From Reddybacter sp041622675 (GTDB lineage Bacteria; Pseudomonadota; Gammaproteobacteria; Pseudomonadales; Porticoccaceae), in NCBI GenBank assembly GCA_041622675.1, contig JBFJYH010000044.1, positions 1 through 20,612 on the forward strand: DNA of 20,612 nucleotides, written 5' to 3'. Position 1 is the first letter of the stretch; each line of letters starts with the position of its first letter. The notes beneath the pieces were generated by a model. It saw nothing but the letters and a program-made list of their open reading frames with translations. It did not search any database and was not told where the DNA came from. The position numbers and the translations under genes are program-made. Shown piece by piece: positions 1 through 7,288 of the stretch.

Positions 1-44
1 ACACTACACCCACTCTTCCAAAAAAATAGCGGACTTGTACCAGA

Positions 45-1559
45 ATGCCAAAAAGCTATGTGAAAAGAATTCTCGATGCCCGCATTTATGATCTCGCCAT
101 TGAGACGCCGATCGATGCCGCCCCCATTTTGTCGGCACGCATCGACAATCAAGTGCTATTAAAGCGTGAGGATTTACAGCCGGTGTTCTCGTTTAAATTG
201 CGTGGTGCCTACAACAAAATGCGCAAGCTCAGTGACAATGAGCGCGCGGCGGGGGTGATCGCGGCCTCGGCCGGCAATCATGCTCAGGGATTGGCGATGG
301 CGGCGAAAAAAATGGGTGTTAAAGCGACCATTGTGATGCCGCGCACGACCCCACAAATTAAAATTGATGCGGTGCGAGCCCGTGGCGCAAAGGTCGTGTT
401 GCAGGGAGACACTTACGATGGTGCGGCGGCACATGCGCAAAAATTGGTGGCCGAAAAGGGCCTAGTTTATATCCACCCCTTTGATGACCCCGATGTGATC
501 GCGGGGCAGGGCACGGTGGCAGTGGAAATTCTGCGCCAACATCCTGGCCCGTTAAACGCCATTTTTGTGCCGGTGGGTGGAGGTGGTTTGTGTGCGGGCA
601 TCGTTTCCTATGTGAAATATGTCCGCCCTGAAATTCAAGTGATTGCGGTGGAGTCCGAAGATGCCGCCTGCCTAGCAGCGGCGATGGAAAAAGGCCGACG
701 GGTGACATTGAAAGATGTGGGTCTGTTTGCCGATGGCACTGCTGTGGCTCAGATTGGAAAAGAAACTTTTCGCGTCTTGCGCGACAGCATCGATGATGTG
801 ATTACGGTTTCAACCGACGAAATCTGCGCCGCTATTAAAGATATTTTTGATGATACCCGGTCGATTTGCGAACCCGCGGGAGCCCTTGGGCTCGCCGGAC
901 TGAAAAAATATGTGCAGCAAAAGGCTTGTAGTGGTGAAACTCTATTGGCGATCGATAGTGGGGCCAATATGAACTTTGACCGGTTGCGCTACATATCCGA
1001 GCGCACCGAAATTGGTGAAAAGCGGGAGGCGGTATTAGCGGTGACCATTCCCGAAAAGCCGGGCAGTTTTAAGCGCTTTTGTCAGGCGCTGAGTCAACGC
1101 ATGGTGAGTGAGTTTAATTACCGCTACGCCGATGCTGGCGATGCCCATATCTTTGTTGGCATCCAGGTGAGCTCCGATGCCGATCGCCAGGCTTTGGTCG
1201 ACGATTTGTTGGCCAAAGATTATGCCGTCGTTGATATGACCGACAATGAAATCGCCAAATTACATATCCGCTATATGGTCGGTGGGCGCGCCCCGGAGAT
1301 TGCCGACGAAGTGGTGTATCGCTTTGAGTTTCCTGAGCGCCCGGGAGCTTTGTCGAACTTTCTCGGTAAGTTGGGTGGGCGTTGGAATATTTCTATGTTC
1401 CACTACCGCAATCACGGCTCGGCCTTTGGTCGAGTCCTGGTTGGTTTACAGGTGCCACCTGCAGAGCGTGTCGATGTCGGCACTTTTCTCGATGCTCTGC
1501 ACTACCGCTATCACGAAGAGACGAAGAACGATGCCTACCGGTTTTTCCTCGGCCAATGA
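45..1559 (+). CDS. ilvA: Threonine ammonia-lyase (threonine dehydratase), biosynthetic
   Basis: PLP enzyme that deaminates L-threonine to 2-oxobutanoate, the committed step to isoleucine in the cytoplasm. At 504 aa it has the long, allosterically regulated biosynthetic form. The catalytic domain fills residues 1-320: the PLP lysine lies in FSFKLRGAYN (K51), followed by SAGNHAQG (75-82), the phosphate-binding glycine loop PVGGGG (176-181) and SGANMNFDR near 305. Two C-terminal ACT-like regulatory repeats follow (about 328-400 and 418-500), each opening with an EKPGSF/ERPGAL-type motif, as expected for isoleucine feedback control. The ATG at 45 gives the usual N-terminus; only 44 bases lie upstream, so the promoter is mostly outside. 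The gene converges on pyk with a 16-base gap. Family assignment is secure. Confidence 0.97.
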   Translation: MPKSYVKRILDARIYDLAIETPIDAAPILSARIDNQVLLKREDLQPVFSFKLRGAYNKMRKLSDNERAAGVIAASAGNHAQGLAMAAKKMGVKATIVMPRTTPQIKIDAVRARGAKVVLQGDTYDGAAAHAQKLVAEKGLVYIHPFDDPDVIAGQGTVAVEILRQHPGPLNAIFVPVGGGGLCAGIVSYVKYVRPEIQVIAVESEDAACLAAAMEKGRRVTLKDVGLFADGTAVAQIGKETFRVLRDSIDDVITVSTDEICAAIKDIFDDTRSICEPAGALGLAGLKKYVQQKACSGETLLAIDSGANMNFDRLRYISERTEIGEKREAVLAVTIPEKPGSFKRFCQALSQRMVSEFNYRYADAGDAHIFVGIQVSSDADRQALVDDLLAKDYAVVDMTDNEIAKLHIRYMVGGRAPEIADEVVYRFEFPERPGALSNFLGKLGGRWNISMFHYRNHGSAFGRVLVGLQVPPAERVDVGTFLDALHYRYHEETKNDAYRFFLGQ

Positions 1560-1575
1560 GCGGCTTTTAGTACCT

Positions 1576-2991
1576 TCATGTGAGGCTGCCGAGGGTACGA
1601 ATTTGAATGGCATCGACATTGGCGTGGCCTAGAGTGTCAGATATCACGACCATTTTATCCTCCCCGGAGAAATCGTCGCGCTGTAAGAGAATACTTGCCG
1701 CTGCGGCGAGTAACTTCTCGGGGTTTTCATTAAAGTCGATGCGGTAGCTATGTATGTTGCGGTTTAATACCAGTTGCCGGTGGGTGTGCTGATCGAAGGA
1801 AAAGGCGCAAATTACCGGTGTCTGGGGGTGGCAATTGGTGACATAGTTGGCCATTCGCCCCGTTTTGGTGGGGACGATAATCCCCTTCGCGCCAATGGCC
1901 TCGGCGAGTCGCACCGCTGCTACAGAAACGTGTTGTTTGTCGTTGTCGCAAATGAGCTCCTCGCTGAATAACAAGCCCCGGCTTTTTTCGATGGAGCGGG
2001 CAATCCGGTCGAGTGTTTCAACACAGCGCACCGGATACTTCCCGATCGTGGTTTCGCCCGATAACATAATCGCGTCGGCCTCTTCGTAAATGGCATTGGC
2101 GACATCGGTGACTTCGGCCCGGGTCGGCATTGGGTTTTGGATCATTGATTCGAGCATGTGAGTCGCCACGATAACGCGCTTGCCATGTATCGCGCATTGG
2201 CGAATGATGCGCCGCTGAACGCGTGGCAGGATCTCCATGGGGATTTCCACGCCGAGGTCACCACGGGCCACCATGATGCCGTCACTCGCGGTGATGATGT
2301 CTTCTAAATTCGTTAAGCCTTCCTGATCCTCTATTTTCGCGATGACCTTGGTGTTGGTGACATCGTCGCCCAGCAATTGCCGCAACTGAGCAATATCATC
2401 GGCGCGGCGCACGAAGGACAGGGCGATAAAGTCAACTTGCTGGGTTCGGGCGAAGGCAATATCTTTTTTATCTTTCTCGGTGATGGCGGGTAAATTGACG
2501 CGAATGCCGGGCAGATTGACGTGACGTTTACTTTTTAACAGGCCGCCGTCGATGATCCGACACTTCATGATCTGCTGTTTTTTTTCCAGTACTTCGAGGT
2601 TGATCAGGCCGTTATCGACAGTGATTTTATCGCCGACGTGAACATCGTTAATTAGGTCTTCGTAATTAATATGTATGGAGCTTTCCTCGACATCGTCACC
2701 GCTGCGGGCCGCTACAGAAATAATATCGCCCTCGACCAAATTAAGTTCTTGTTTGATTGCACCAGTGCGAATTTCCGGTCCCTGAGTGTCGAGCAGGATG
2801 GCAATGGGTTGCGAGCGCGTGCTGTTGAGTTGTCGAATGTTGGCGATCACCGCAGCGTGAGAAGCGTGGTCGCCGTGGGACATGTTGAGTCGGGCGACAT
2901 TCATGCCGGCCTCGGCTAATTGGCTGAGTATCGCCAACGAGTTGGTTGCTGGGCCGATGGTACAAATAATTTTGGTTTTTCTCATCGTCAT
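1576..2991 (-). CDS. pyk: Pyruvate kinase
   Basis: Converts phosphoenolpyruvate and ADP to pyruvate and ATP, the last step of glycolysis. The protein has 471 aa, normal for a bacterial pyruvate kinase without an extra C-terminal domain. Seen: KTKIICTIGPAT at the start, substrate-binding R34 in NVARLNMSHG, LLDTQGPEIRTG (67-77), catalytic K219 in VIAKIEDQEG, the metal ligands E221 and D245 (MVARGDLGVEIP), and THMLESM (277-283). A second in-frame ATG two codons later is also a possible start; the first is chosen because AAAGGA lies just upstream and because its A overlaps the ygfA stop (ATGA at 2991-2988). That overlap implies translational coupling to ygfA. I cannot decide between PykA- and PykF-type regulation from sequence alone. 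Confidence 0.96.
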   Translation of the reverse strand: MTMRKTKIICTIGPATNSLAILSQLAEAGMNVARLNMSHGDHASHAAVIANIRQLNSTRSQPIAILLDTQGPEIRTGAIKQELNLVEGDIISVAARSGDDVEESSIHINYEDLINDVHVGDKITVDNGLINLEVLEKKQQIMKCRIIDGGLLKSKRHVNLPGIRVNLPAITEKDKKDIAFARTQQVDFIALSFVRRADDIAQLRQLLGDDVTNTKVIAKIEDQEGLTNLEDIITASDGIMVARGDLGVEIPMEILPRVQRRIIRQCAIHGKRVIVATHMLESMIQNPMPTRAEVTDVANAIYEEADAIMLSGETTIGKYPVRCVETLDRIARSIEKSRGLLFSEELICDNDKQHVSVAAVRLAEAIGAKGIIVPTKTGRMANYVTNCHPQTPVICAFSFDQHTHRQLVLNRNIHSYRIDFNENPEKLLAAAASILLQRDDFSGEDKMVVISDTLGHANVDAIQIRTLGSLT

Positions 2992-3608
2992 TCCTTTCTA
3001 GGTGGCGTCTGACTATCGATGTGAATGAGCTCTTTGTCAGTGGCGATTATATCGAGGGGTATGTCCCAGTTTTGGGCTTGTAATTGCGGCACTTCCTGGC
3101 AGTGGTGGGCGAGCCCAATTAACAGTGGGCGCTTCATTTTGGACTTAGGTCGTTGGGCCAGACTGCGATCGTAAAACCCACCGCCCATGCCTAAGCGGTT
3201 GCCGTCACGGTCAAATGCAACCAACGGCAGGAGAATGACGTCGAGAGTCCAAACCTCGGCCACTGAGTTTTTGCCGAGTTGGGGTTCAAAAATACCAAAG
3301 CGATTACGCCGCAGCCGTGGCTGGTGGCGATGGCTGGTAAAGTAGAGGCGGTTATATTTCAGAGGATGCAATACGGGGAGGTAAGTCTGTTGGCCGCGCC
3401 GTTGGGCATTGGCGATAGCGAGGTGGGGAGAGATTTCGCCATCAGTGGCCAAGTAGTAGGCGATGCGACGGGCCTGTCGAAATTTTTGCAGTCTTTGTAA
3501 TTGTTGGCTCAGGGTGGTGCTGGCACGTTGTTGCTGGCGGGCAGAGAGTTTGCGCCGTCGCTGACGAAGAACTTGACGATTGATGGGTGGGGCATTGGTG
3601 ATGCTCAA
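2988..3608 (-). CDS. ygfA: 5-formyltetrahydrofolate cyclo-ligase (TTG start)
   Basis: ATP-dependent conversion of 5-formyl-THF to 5,10-methenyl-THF, recycling an inhibitory folate by-product. The 206-aa protein shows the family landmarks: basic N-terminal helix (RQRRRKLSARQQQ), YYLATDGEIS (51-60), the FGIFEP segment (104-109), LLPLVAFDRDGNRLG and the ATP-binding GMGGGFYDR (140-148). The start is TTG at 3608; no ATG or GTG lies in frame nearby and a TAA stop sits four codons upstream. GGAGG ends only 2 bases before this TTG, an unusually tight spacing. It lies directly downstream of 6S RNA, the classic ssrS-ygfA order of gammaproteobacteria, and its stop overlaps the pyk start. Confidence 0.93.
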   Translation of the reverse strand: MSITNAPPINRQVLRQRRRKLSARQQQRASTTLSQQLQRLQKFRQARRIAYYLATDGEISPHLAIANAQRRGQQTYLPVLHPLKYNRLYFTSHRHQPRLRRNRFGIFEPQLGKNSVAEVWTLDVILLPLVAFDRDGNRLGMGGGFYDRSLAQRPKSKMKRPLLIGLAHHCQEVPQLQAQNWDIPLDIIATDKELIHIDSQTPPRKE

Positions 3609-3730
3609 TCCCTCCGGTTAACTCTGGAGCAATCGTATGACAAGCCAAGGCTTGGAAACTGAATACGAGTAGCGCTATAGCGACACGCTGAACGCCGATG
3701 CTAAGTCATAGCCACAGAAAAACATACATA

Positions 3731-3903
3731 AAAAGGCCCGGGAGTGCCGCTGTCAATGTGGCCCTGAACCCGACGGTTCAAGGTGGGGGACGCCGTACAA
3801 CATTAGGCTCTCCGACAAGCGGATATGCACACCAGTAGCGCGGGTAATCCCCCTAGGTGTAGAAATCGGCTCAAGAACTTCTTGACTGGCAAACACCCCA
3901 GGT
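3731..3903 (-). ncRNA. ssrS: 6S RNA
   Basis: Global regulator that mimics an open promoter and sequesters sigma-70 RNA polymerase in stationary phase. Read on the minus strand, the segment closely parallels known 6S RNAs: 5' closing-stem strand CCTGGGGTG, then GCCAGTC, GAGCCGATTTCTACACC, a central bubble region, TCCGCTTGTCGGAGAGCC, and the hallmark CACCTTGAACCGTCGGGTTC with its CCTTGAAC..GGGTTCA stem, ending in CACTCCCGGGCC, which pairs back to the 5' end. Five T residues follow the closing stem (3734-3730). Length of about 170 nt is slightly short of the 184 nt in E. coli. The 5' end is placed 7 bases after a perfect TATAAT. Location between zapA and ygfA is the conserved position. Exact ends are estimates. 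Confidence 0.93.
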
Positions 3904-3909
3904 TGCTGC

Positions 3910-3915
3910 ATTATA
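3910..3915 (-). promoter_or_regulatory. 6S RNA -10 box (TATAAT)
   Basis: A perfect sigma-70 -10 hexamer on the minus strand (ATTATA on plus), 7 bases upstream of the inferred 6S RNA 5' end. Seventeen bases further upstream I see only ATCCTT, a poor -35. The promoter lies in the 3903-3985 gap, so 6S RNA can be transcribed independently of zapA. Confidence 0.7.
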
Positions 3916-3985
3916 GCCCAGCGGAGAGAGATAAGGATGTATTAAGTTGAATTGTTGCCTGGTGTGGTTATTGACAATGAGCGTT

Positions 3986-4291
3986 TTAAATTTCGGGGGA
4001 AAGGGCTTGCAATGCCTGAAACACTTTATGATCGAGACGTTCAAGACGTTCGCTGTTGGCCTCACTTTCAGACGCTATGTTCTGTGTGTCAAGAAGGTCG
4101 TAGGACAAATTCAGAGCCGCCATAATGGCAATACGTTCTAGGCCAATGACATTGCCGGTCTGGCGAATAGCGCGCATGCGTTTGTCAAGCTCCAGAGCGG
4201 CACGCCGCAGGGCATCGCGTTGGTCGGGGGGGCAGTTCACCTGATACTCTTTGTCGAGCACCAAAATAGTCACTGTATCGCTTGTGCTCAT
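3986..4291 (-). CDS. zapA: Cell division protein ZapA
   Basis: ZapA binds FtsZ and cross-links its protofilaments at midcell. The 101-aa protein has the typical layout: an N-terminal FtsZ-binding globular part with TVTILVLDKEYQVNCPPD (residues 6-23), the conserved ALRRAALELDKRM segment (27-39), then GLERIAIMAALNLSYDLL (50-67) leading into a C-terminal coiled-coil helix rich in Glu and Leu. It starts 6 bases after the stop of the upstream coiled-coil gene, and AAGG overlapping that stop serves as its ribosome-binding site, so the two are co-transcribed. 6S RNA follows, the order seen across gammaproteobacteria. Confidence 0.93.
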   Translation of the reverse strand: MSTSDTVTILVLDKEYQVNCPPDQRDALRRAALELDKRMRAIRQTGNVIGLERIAIMAALNLSYDLLDTQNIASESEANSERLERLDHKVFQALQALSPEI

Positions 4292-4297
4292 TGGCGA

Positions 4298-4507
4298 TTA
4301 ACCTTCAGGGTTGAGGGTCTTGAGACGGGTGATCATGCTTTCTACCCGTGAGCGAGCTTGCTCATTTTTTTCCATCAACACGCCCTTTTCCTTCAATAAA
4401 TTCAACTCACGTTGTCGCAAGCCGGCGTTTTCTTTTTGCAGGCGCTCGCTTAATGCCACGAGCTGATCGATCTTATGTTCCAGATTGGATAAAACATCAT
4501 TACTCAT
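4298..4507 (-). CDS. Small coiled-coil protein (TIGR02449 type, ZapB-like)
   Basis: A 69-aa protein that is almost entirely one predicted coiled coil. It has heptad-spaced Leu/Ile/Val (LEHKIDQLVALSERLQKEN, then LRQRELNLLKEKGVLMEKN), many Glu/Lys/Arg, no Cys and no membrane segment. Family knowledge: short coiled-coil proteins of this type (TIGR02449) sit immediately upstream of zapA in Pseudomonas and relatives. The length, position and coiled coil suggest a ZapB-like partner bridging ZapA in the division ring; that role is inference. A good sigma-70 promoter is visible about 35-70 bases upstream. Its stop is 6 bases from the zapA start. Confidence 0.82.
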   Translation of the reverse strand: MSNDVLSNLEHKIDQLVALSERLQKENAGLRQRELNLLKEKGVLMEKNEQARSRVESMITRLKTLNPEG

Positions 4508-4547
4508 AGGGTGTTCAAGTCATCAAATAATCGCCAAGACTTAGCTC

Positions 4548-4577
4548 ACTATAGTTGCGATGACGTACATGGGTCAA
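4548..4577 (-). promoter_or_regulatory. Sigma-70 promoter for the zapB-like/zapA genes
   Basis: On the minus strand TTGACC (4577-4572) and TATAGT (4553-4548) are separated by 18 bases, each one mismatch from consensus. Transcription would start near 4541, giving a leader of about 34 nt before the ATG at 4507. Confidence 0.55.
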
Positions 4578-4602
4578 TAATCTTAAGATAGATTTGAAAA
4601 TT

Positions 4603-4632
4603 AATCCTCTAAGACAATTGCCTTAGAGGGTT
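4603..4632. repeat. Inverted repeat in the zapB-like/ygfB divergent region
   Basis: CCTCTAAG (4606-4613) and CTTAGAGG (4622-4629) are perfect 8-base inverted arms around an 8-base spacer. The pairing extends three more pairs (AAT/GTT with one G-T wobble). No T-run follows on the plus strand, so it is a poor terminator for that direction. It overlaps the -35 region expected for the ygfB promoter candidate, which suits an operator; a folded RNA element is the alternative. Confidence 0.6.
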
Positions 4633-4646
4633 GGCAGAGTATTGGG

Positions 4647-4655
4647 TGATATAAA
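4647..4655 (+). promoter_or_regulatory. Possible extended -10 promoter for ygfB
   Basis: TGATATAAA matches an extended -10 (TG-N-TATAAT with one mismatch). No good -35 is seen 17 bases upstream, which an extended -10 tolerates. The start would fall near 4662, shortly before either candidate ygfB start codon. Confidence 0.35.
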
Positions 4656-4679
4656 TGGTCCAGGCCTACGACGGAGTCA

Positions 4680-5294
4680 ATGCTAGAATATGACTTTTTG
4701 AGGAAATTCTTGCCCATGGATTTTGAACACTATTGCCGTGTTTTTACCGTTGCTGGCCTGACGACCAACCCCGCAGAGTTACAGGCGGCACTGTGTGGTC
4801 GACTCTGTGGCGGACAGCACCTAGCTGAGAAAAAGGTGCTTGAAGTCGCCGCAGAGCTGCTCGATGCGAGCGCGGGTAGCGTAGCGGCTATAGAAAAAGA
4901 GGTGCTTCAGTTATATAGCGATACGACTGAACAGCTTGAAGACGGGAATGCTGTGTTTGAGCTGTTGCTGCCCGATGACGAGGACTCCCTGCACGAGCGC
5001 ATTGAAGCGTTGAGCCGCTGGTGTCAAAACTATTTATCTGGCCTCGGCCAGTCGGGTCTCTCGGGTGACGCGCCGTTGTCCGAGGACGTTTCAGAAGCTA
5101 TGCGTGACCTCGCAGCTATCGCTATGGCCGATAGTGGTCAAAGGGATGATGAGCTCGACCCCTACGCCAGTTCAATTGATGAGCAGGACGAGGTGAGTTT
5201 CTTTGAGCTAGTGGAATATGTTCGGGTCGCGGTCACGCTCATTTACGCTGAAATTAAATTACTGAGTGATACGCGCGGTAAGACAGTCCACTAG
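4680..5294 (+). CDS. ygfB: UPF0149/YgfB family protein
   Basis: A 204-aa member of the YecA/YgfB (UPF0149) all-helical family. Recognisable parts are the ALCGRLCGGQ motif (about 38-47, the family's 'L.G.LCGG' signature), the acidic FELLLPDDEDSLHERIEALSRWCQNYLSGLG segment in two runs (about 93-123), and the C-terminal EVSFFELVEYVRVAVTLIYAEI region. In Pseudomonas aeruginosa YgfB has been linked to repression of ampDh3 and beta-lactam resistance; whether that holds here is unknown. Two starts are possible: ATG 4680 (GGAG only 3 bases before it) or ATG 4716 (AGGA 11 bases before it); the latter begins MDFEHY and fits other family members better. It sits upstream of pepP-ubiH-ubiI as in related genomes, but with a minus-strand gene in between. 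Confidence 0.88.
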   Translation: MLEYDFLRKFLPMDFEHYCRVFTVAGLTTNPAELQAALCGRLCGGQHLAEKKVLEVAAELLDASAGSVAAIEKEVLQLYSDTTEQLEDGNAVFELLLPDDEDSLHERIEALSRWCQNYLSGLGQSGLSGDAPLSEDVSEAMRDLAAIAMADSGQRDDELDPYASSIDEQDEVSFFELVEYVRVAVTLIYAEIKLLSDTRGKTVH

Positions 5295-5402
5295 GGGGTG
5301 AATGGTGGCATCATCAGCTCTGAGCTCTTCAGCCAGCAGCTCCTGCTCAAGATGGCCCGTGTGTTTTCCCGCTTCCTTTTTGTGGCCAGTGAGCCTGATG
5401 TG

Positions 5403-5606
5403 CTATGGCGGGGGACAGATAAATTCGAGTGTATCCTCGTGAATAATGAGCTCGCAGCGGTTTCTTTTGGCGATTTGCCGAGCGATATGTAGGTAGATGA
5501 ATTTGTCGTCTTCATCGCAACGCTGGCGAAATTCATCCCGGGGCATAGTGAGTATTTCGCCACGTACCATCTGCTCAAGTTCATCGTAAAGGTCGGCTGT
5601 CGACAT
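5403..5606 (-). CDS. Small hypothetical protein, 67 aa
   Basis: I do not recognise this protein. It is acidic and rich in charged residues, begins MSTADLYDELEQMV, has a central RDEFRQRCDEDDKF stretch, and ends with a beta-strand-like CELIIHEDTLEFICPPP; no signal peptide or membrane segment. Reasons to accept it: GGAG lies 8 bases upstream of its ATG, composition is protein-like (balanced charges, amphipathic helices), and the overlapping reading frames give implausible Ser/Thr/Arg-rich products. It opposes its neighbours, between ygfB and pepP. Two conserved-looking cysteines (residues 30 and 51, plus 64) could allow metal or disulfide chemistry, but that is speculation. Confidence 0.6.
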   Translation of the reverse strand: MSTADLYDELEQMVRGEILTMPRDEFRQRCDEDDKFIYLHIARQIAKRNRCELIIHEDTLEFICPPP

Positions 5607-5647
5607 TGTGCAATCTCCGTCAATGTTTTATACCACCAGATTAGCAG

Positions 5648-5662
5648 AAGAGAGTCTCTCTT
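5648..5662. repeat. 15-base perfect palindrome upstream of pepP
   Basis: AAGAGAG-T-CTCTCTT is a perfect 7-base dyad around one base. It lies between the start of the small minus-strand gene (5606) and pepP (5832), so it could be an operator for either. Nothing else in this 225-base gap is convincing, apart from a weak TATACA (about 5754). Confidence 0.45.
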
Positions 5663-5831
5663 GGGGGCGCGTCTAACCCGCTCTTGGGTAGCGAGCTTTT
5701 CCGTGAGAAGATCCAGCTCGTGTGATGACGGCGTATTCTGCCGGAATGATTTTTATACAAGGCATGAAATGTCAGGTCGTGCCAAATGGATACATGTGTA
5801 TTGAGCCTAATACCCATCTGAAGAGGCAGTG

Positions 5832-7142
5832 ATGATTAGCAGTAATGAGTTTGCGCGTCGACGAAAAGAGTTAATGGCCATGATTGGCAAAGATGCGATC
5901 GCTATTGTGCCTGCAGCACCCGAGCGAATTCGCAGTCGAGACACCTACTATCCCTATCGCCAGGACAGCGACTTTCACTACCTGTGTGGCTTTCCTGAGC
6001 CCGAAGCTGTGCTGGTGTTAACGCCCGGCCGCACGCAGGGGCAGTGTGTTCTATTTTGCCGTGAGCGTGATAGAGAGCGGGAAACCTGGGATGGCTATCG
6101 CGCTGGGCCGGAAGGTGCCTGTGAGCAATACGGTGCAGATGATGCTTTCCCCATTACTGATATGGACGAAATTTTACCCGGCTTGCTGGAGGGTAAAAGC
6201 AAAGTTTACTCAGCCATTGGTAAAGACAAAGAGTTTGATCAGCGCTTAATGGAATGGGTTAACAGTATTCGCGCCAAAGCGCGTACCGGTGCCGTGCCCC
6301 CCGGCGAGTTTGTCGACCTCGACCACTTGCTCCATGAAAATCGCCTTTTTAAAAAACCTGCCGAACTAAAGCTCATGCGCAAGGCGGCGCAAATTTCTGC
6401 TGCCGCGCACTGCCGCGCCATGCGCGCTGCAAAACCGGGTCTTAATGAATATCAGTTGCAGGCGGAAATTGAGCACACGTTTGCTATGGAAGGGGCCAGC
6501 TTCCCCGCCTATACGTCAATAGTGGGCGGCGGCGATAATGCCTGTATTTTGCACTATGTGGAAAACAATCAAGTCCTCAAAGATGGCGACCTGGTGCTGA
6601 TTGATGCCGGCTGTGAATATCAGCACTACGCGGCTGATATTACCCGTACTTTTCCGGTTAACGGTCGTTTTAGTCCAGAGCAAAAAGCAATTTATGAGTT
6701 GGTGCTAAAGGCCCAGTTGGCGGGTATTGATGCGGCCCAGTCGGGCAATCACTGGGATGCACCCCATCAAGCCACTGTCGAAGTCATTACCGCGGGACTG
6801 GTTGAGCTGGGTTTATTGGACGGCAGCGTCAAAAAACTGATTGCCGAGGGTGCCTATAGTGATTTTTATATGCACCGGGCTGGGCATTGGCTGGGGATGG
6901 ATGTGCACGATGTCGGCGATTACAAAATCGATGGAGAGTGGCGCTTGCTCGAACCCGGCATGGTGATGACCATTGAGCCGGGTATTTATATTGCCCCCGA
7001 CAACAAAAAGGTGGCTAAAAAGTGGCGGGGCATCGGTGTGCGCATTGAGGATGATGTGGCGATTACGCGCAAAGGCACTGAGGTTCTGACCTCTGCAGTG
7101 CCTAAAACGGTCGCAGAGATTGAAGCACTAATGGCGCCGTAG
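5832..7142 (+). CDS. pepP: Xaa-Pro aminopeptidase (aminopeptidase P)
   Basis: Cytoplasmic dimanganese peptidase releasing an N-terminal residue next to proline. Counting from this ATG (436 aa), all five metal ligands of the pita-bread fold are present: D258 (LVLIDAG), D269 (AADITRTFP), H352 (HRAGHWLGMDVHD), E382 (TIEPGIYI) and E406 (GVRIEDDV). The N-terminal domain carries the family's RSRDTYYPYRQDSDFHYLCGF in two parts (35-54). A GTG one codon earlier is also in frame, but GAGG at 5823-5826 is 5 bases from the ATG and only 2 from the GTG, so ATG is preferred. Upstream of ubiH, as in Pseudomonas and E. coli; 146 bases separate it from ubiH. Confidence 0.96.
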   Translation: MISSNEFARRRKELMAMIGKDAIAIVPAAPERIRSRDTYYPYRQDSDFHYLCGFPEPEAVLVLTPGRTQGQCVLFCRERDRERETWDGYRAGPEGACEQYGADDAFPITDMDEILPGLLEGKSKVYSAIGKDKEFDQRLMEWVNSIRAKARTGAVPPGEFVDLDHLLHENRLFKKPAELKLMRKAAQISAAAHCRAMRAAKPGLNEYQLQAEIEHTFAMEGASFPAYTSIVGGGDNACILHYVENNQVLKDGDLVLIDAGCEYQHYAADITRTFPVNGRFSPEQKAIYELVLKAQLAGIDAAQSGNHWDAPHQATVEVITAGLVELGLLDGSVKKLIAEGAYSDFYMHRAGHWLGMDVHDVGDYKIDGEWRLLEPGMVMTIEPGIYIAPDNKKVAKKWRGIGVRIEDDVAITRKGTEVLTSAVPKTVAEIEALMAP

Positions 7143-7288
7143 GGCCTCTGTTTTAGGTATCAGTTGTCACTGTCTGAGCCCACAATTTGATGAAAAATCG
7201 CGGATTTAGGCGACGTGAGGACTCTTGCCGCGTATAGTTTCAACTGTTACCTAAACTTTTATATTGATCAATCCTTCGAGCTACTTCC

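Noticed and set aside
358..708. A 116-codon minus-strand frame inside ilvA
   Set aside because: Pro/His/Arg-rich shadow of a clearly real gene.
3641..3682. CAAGCC-AA-GGCTTG and CGCTATAGCG palindromes between 6S RNA and ygfA
   Set aside because: Short, with loops too small for stable RNA hairpins and no supporting context.
5291..5623. A 110-codon minus-strand frame spanning the small orphan gene
   Set aside because: Its product is Ser/Thr/Lys-rich with no domain-like pattern, while the 67-codon frame inside the same interval has a better ribosome-binding site and a protein-like composition.
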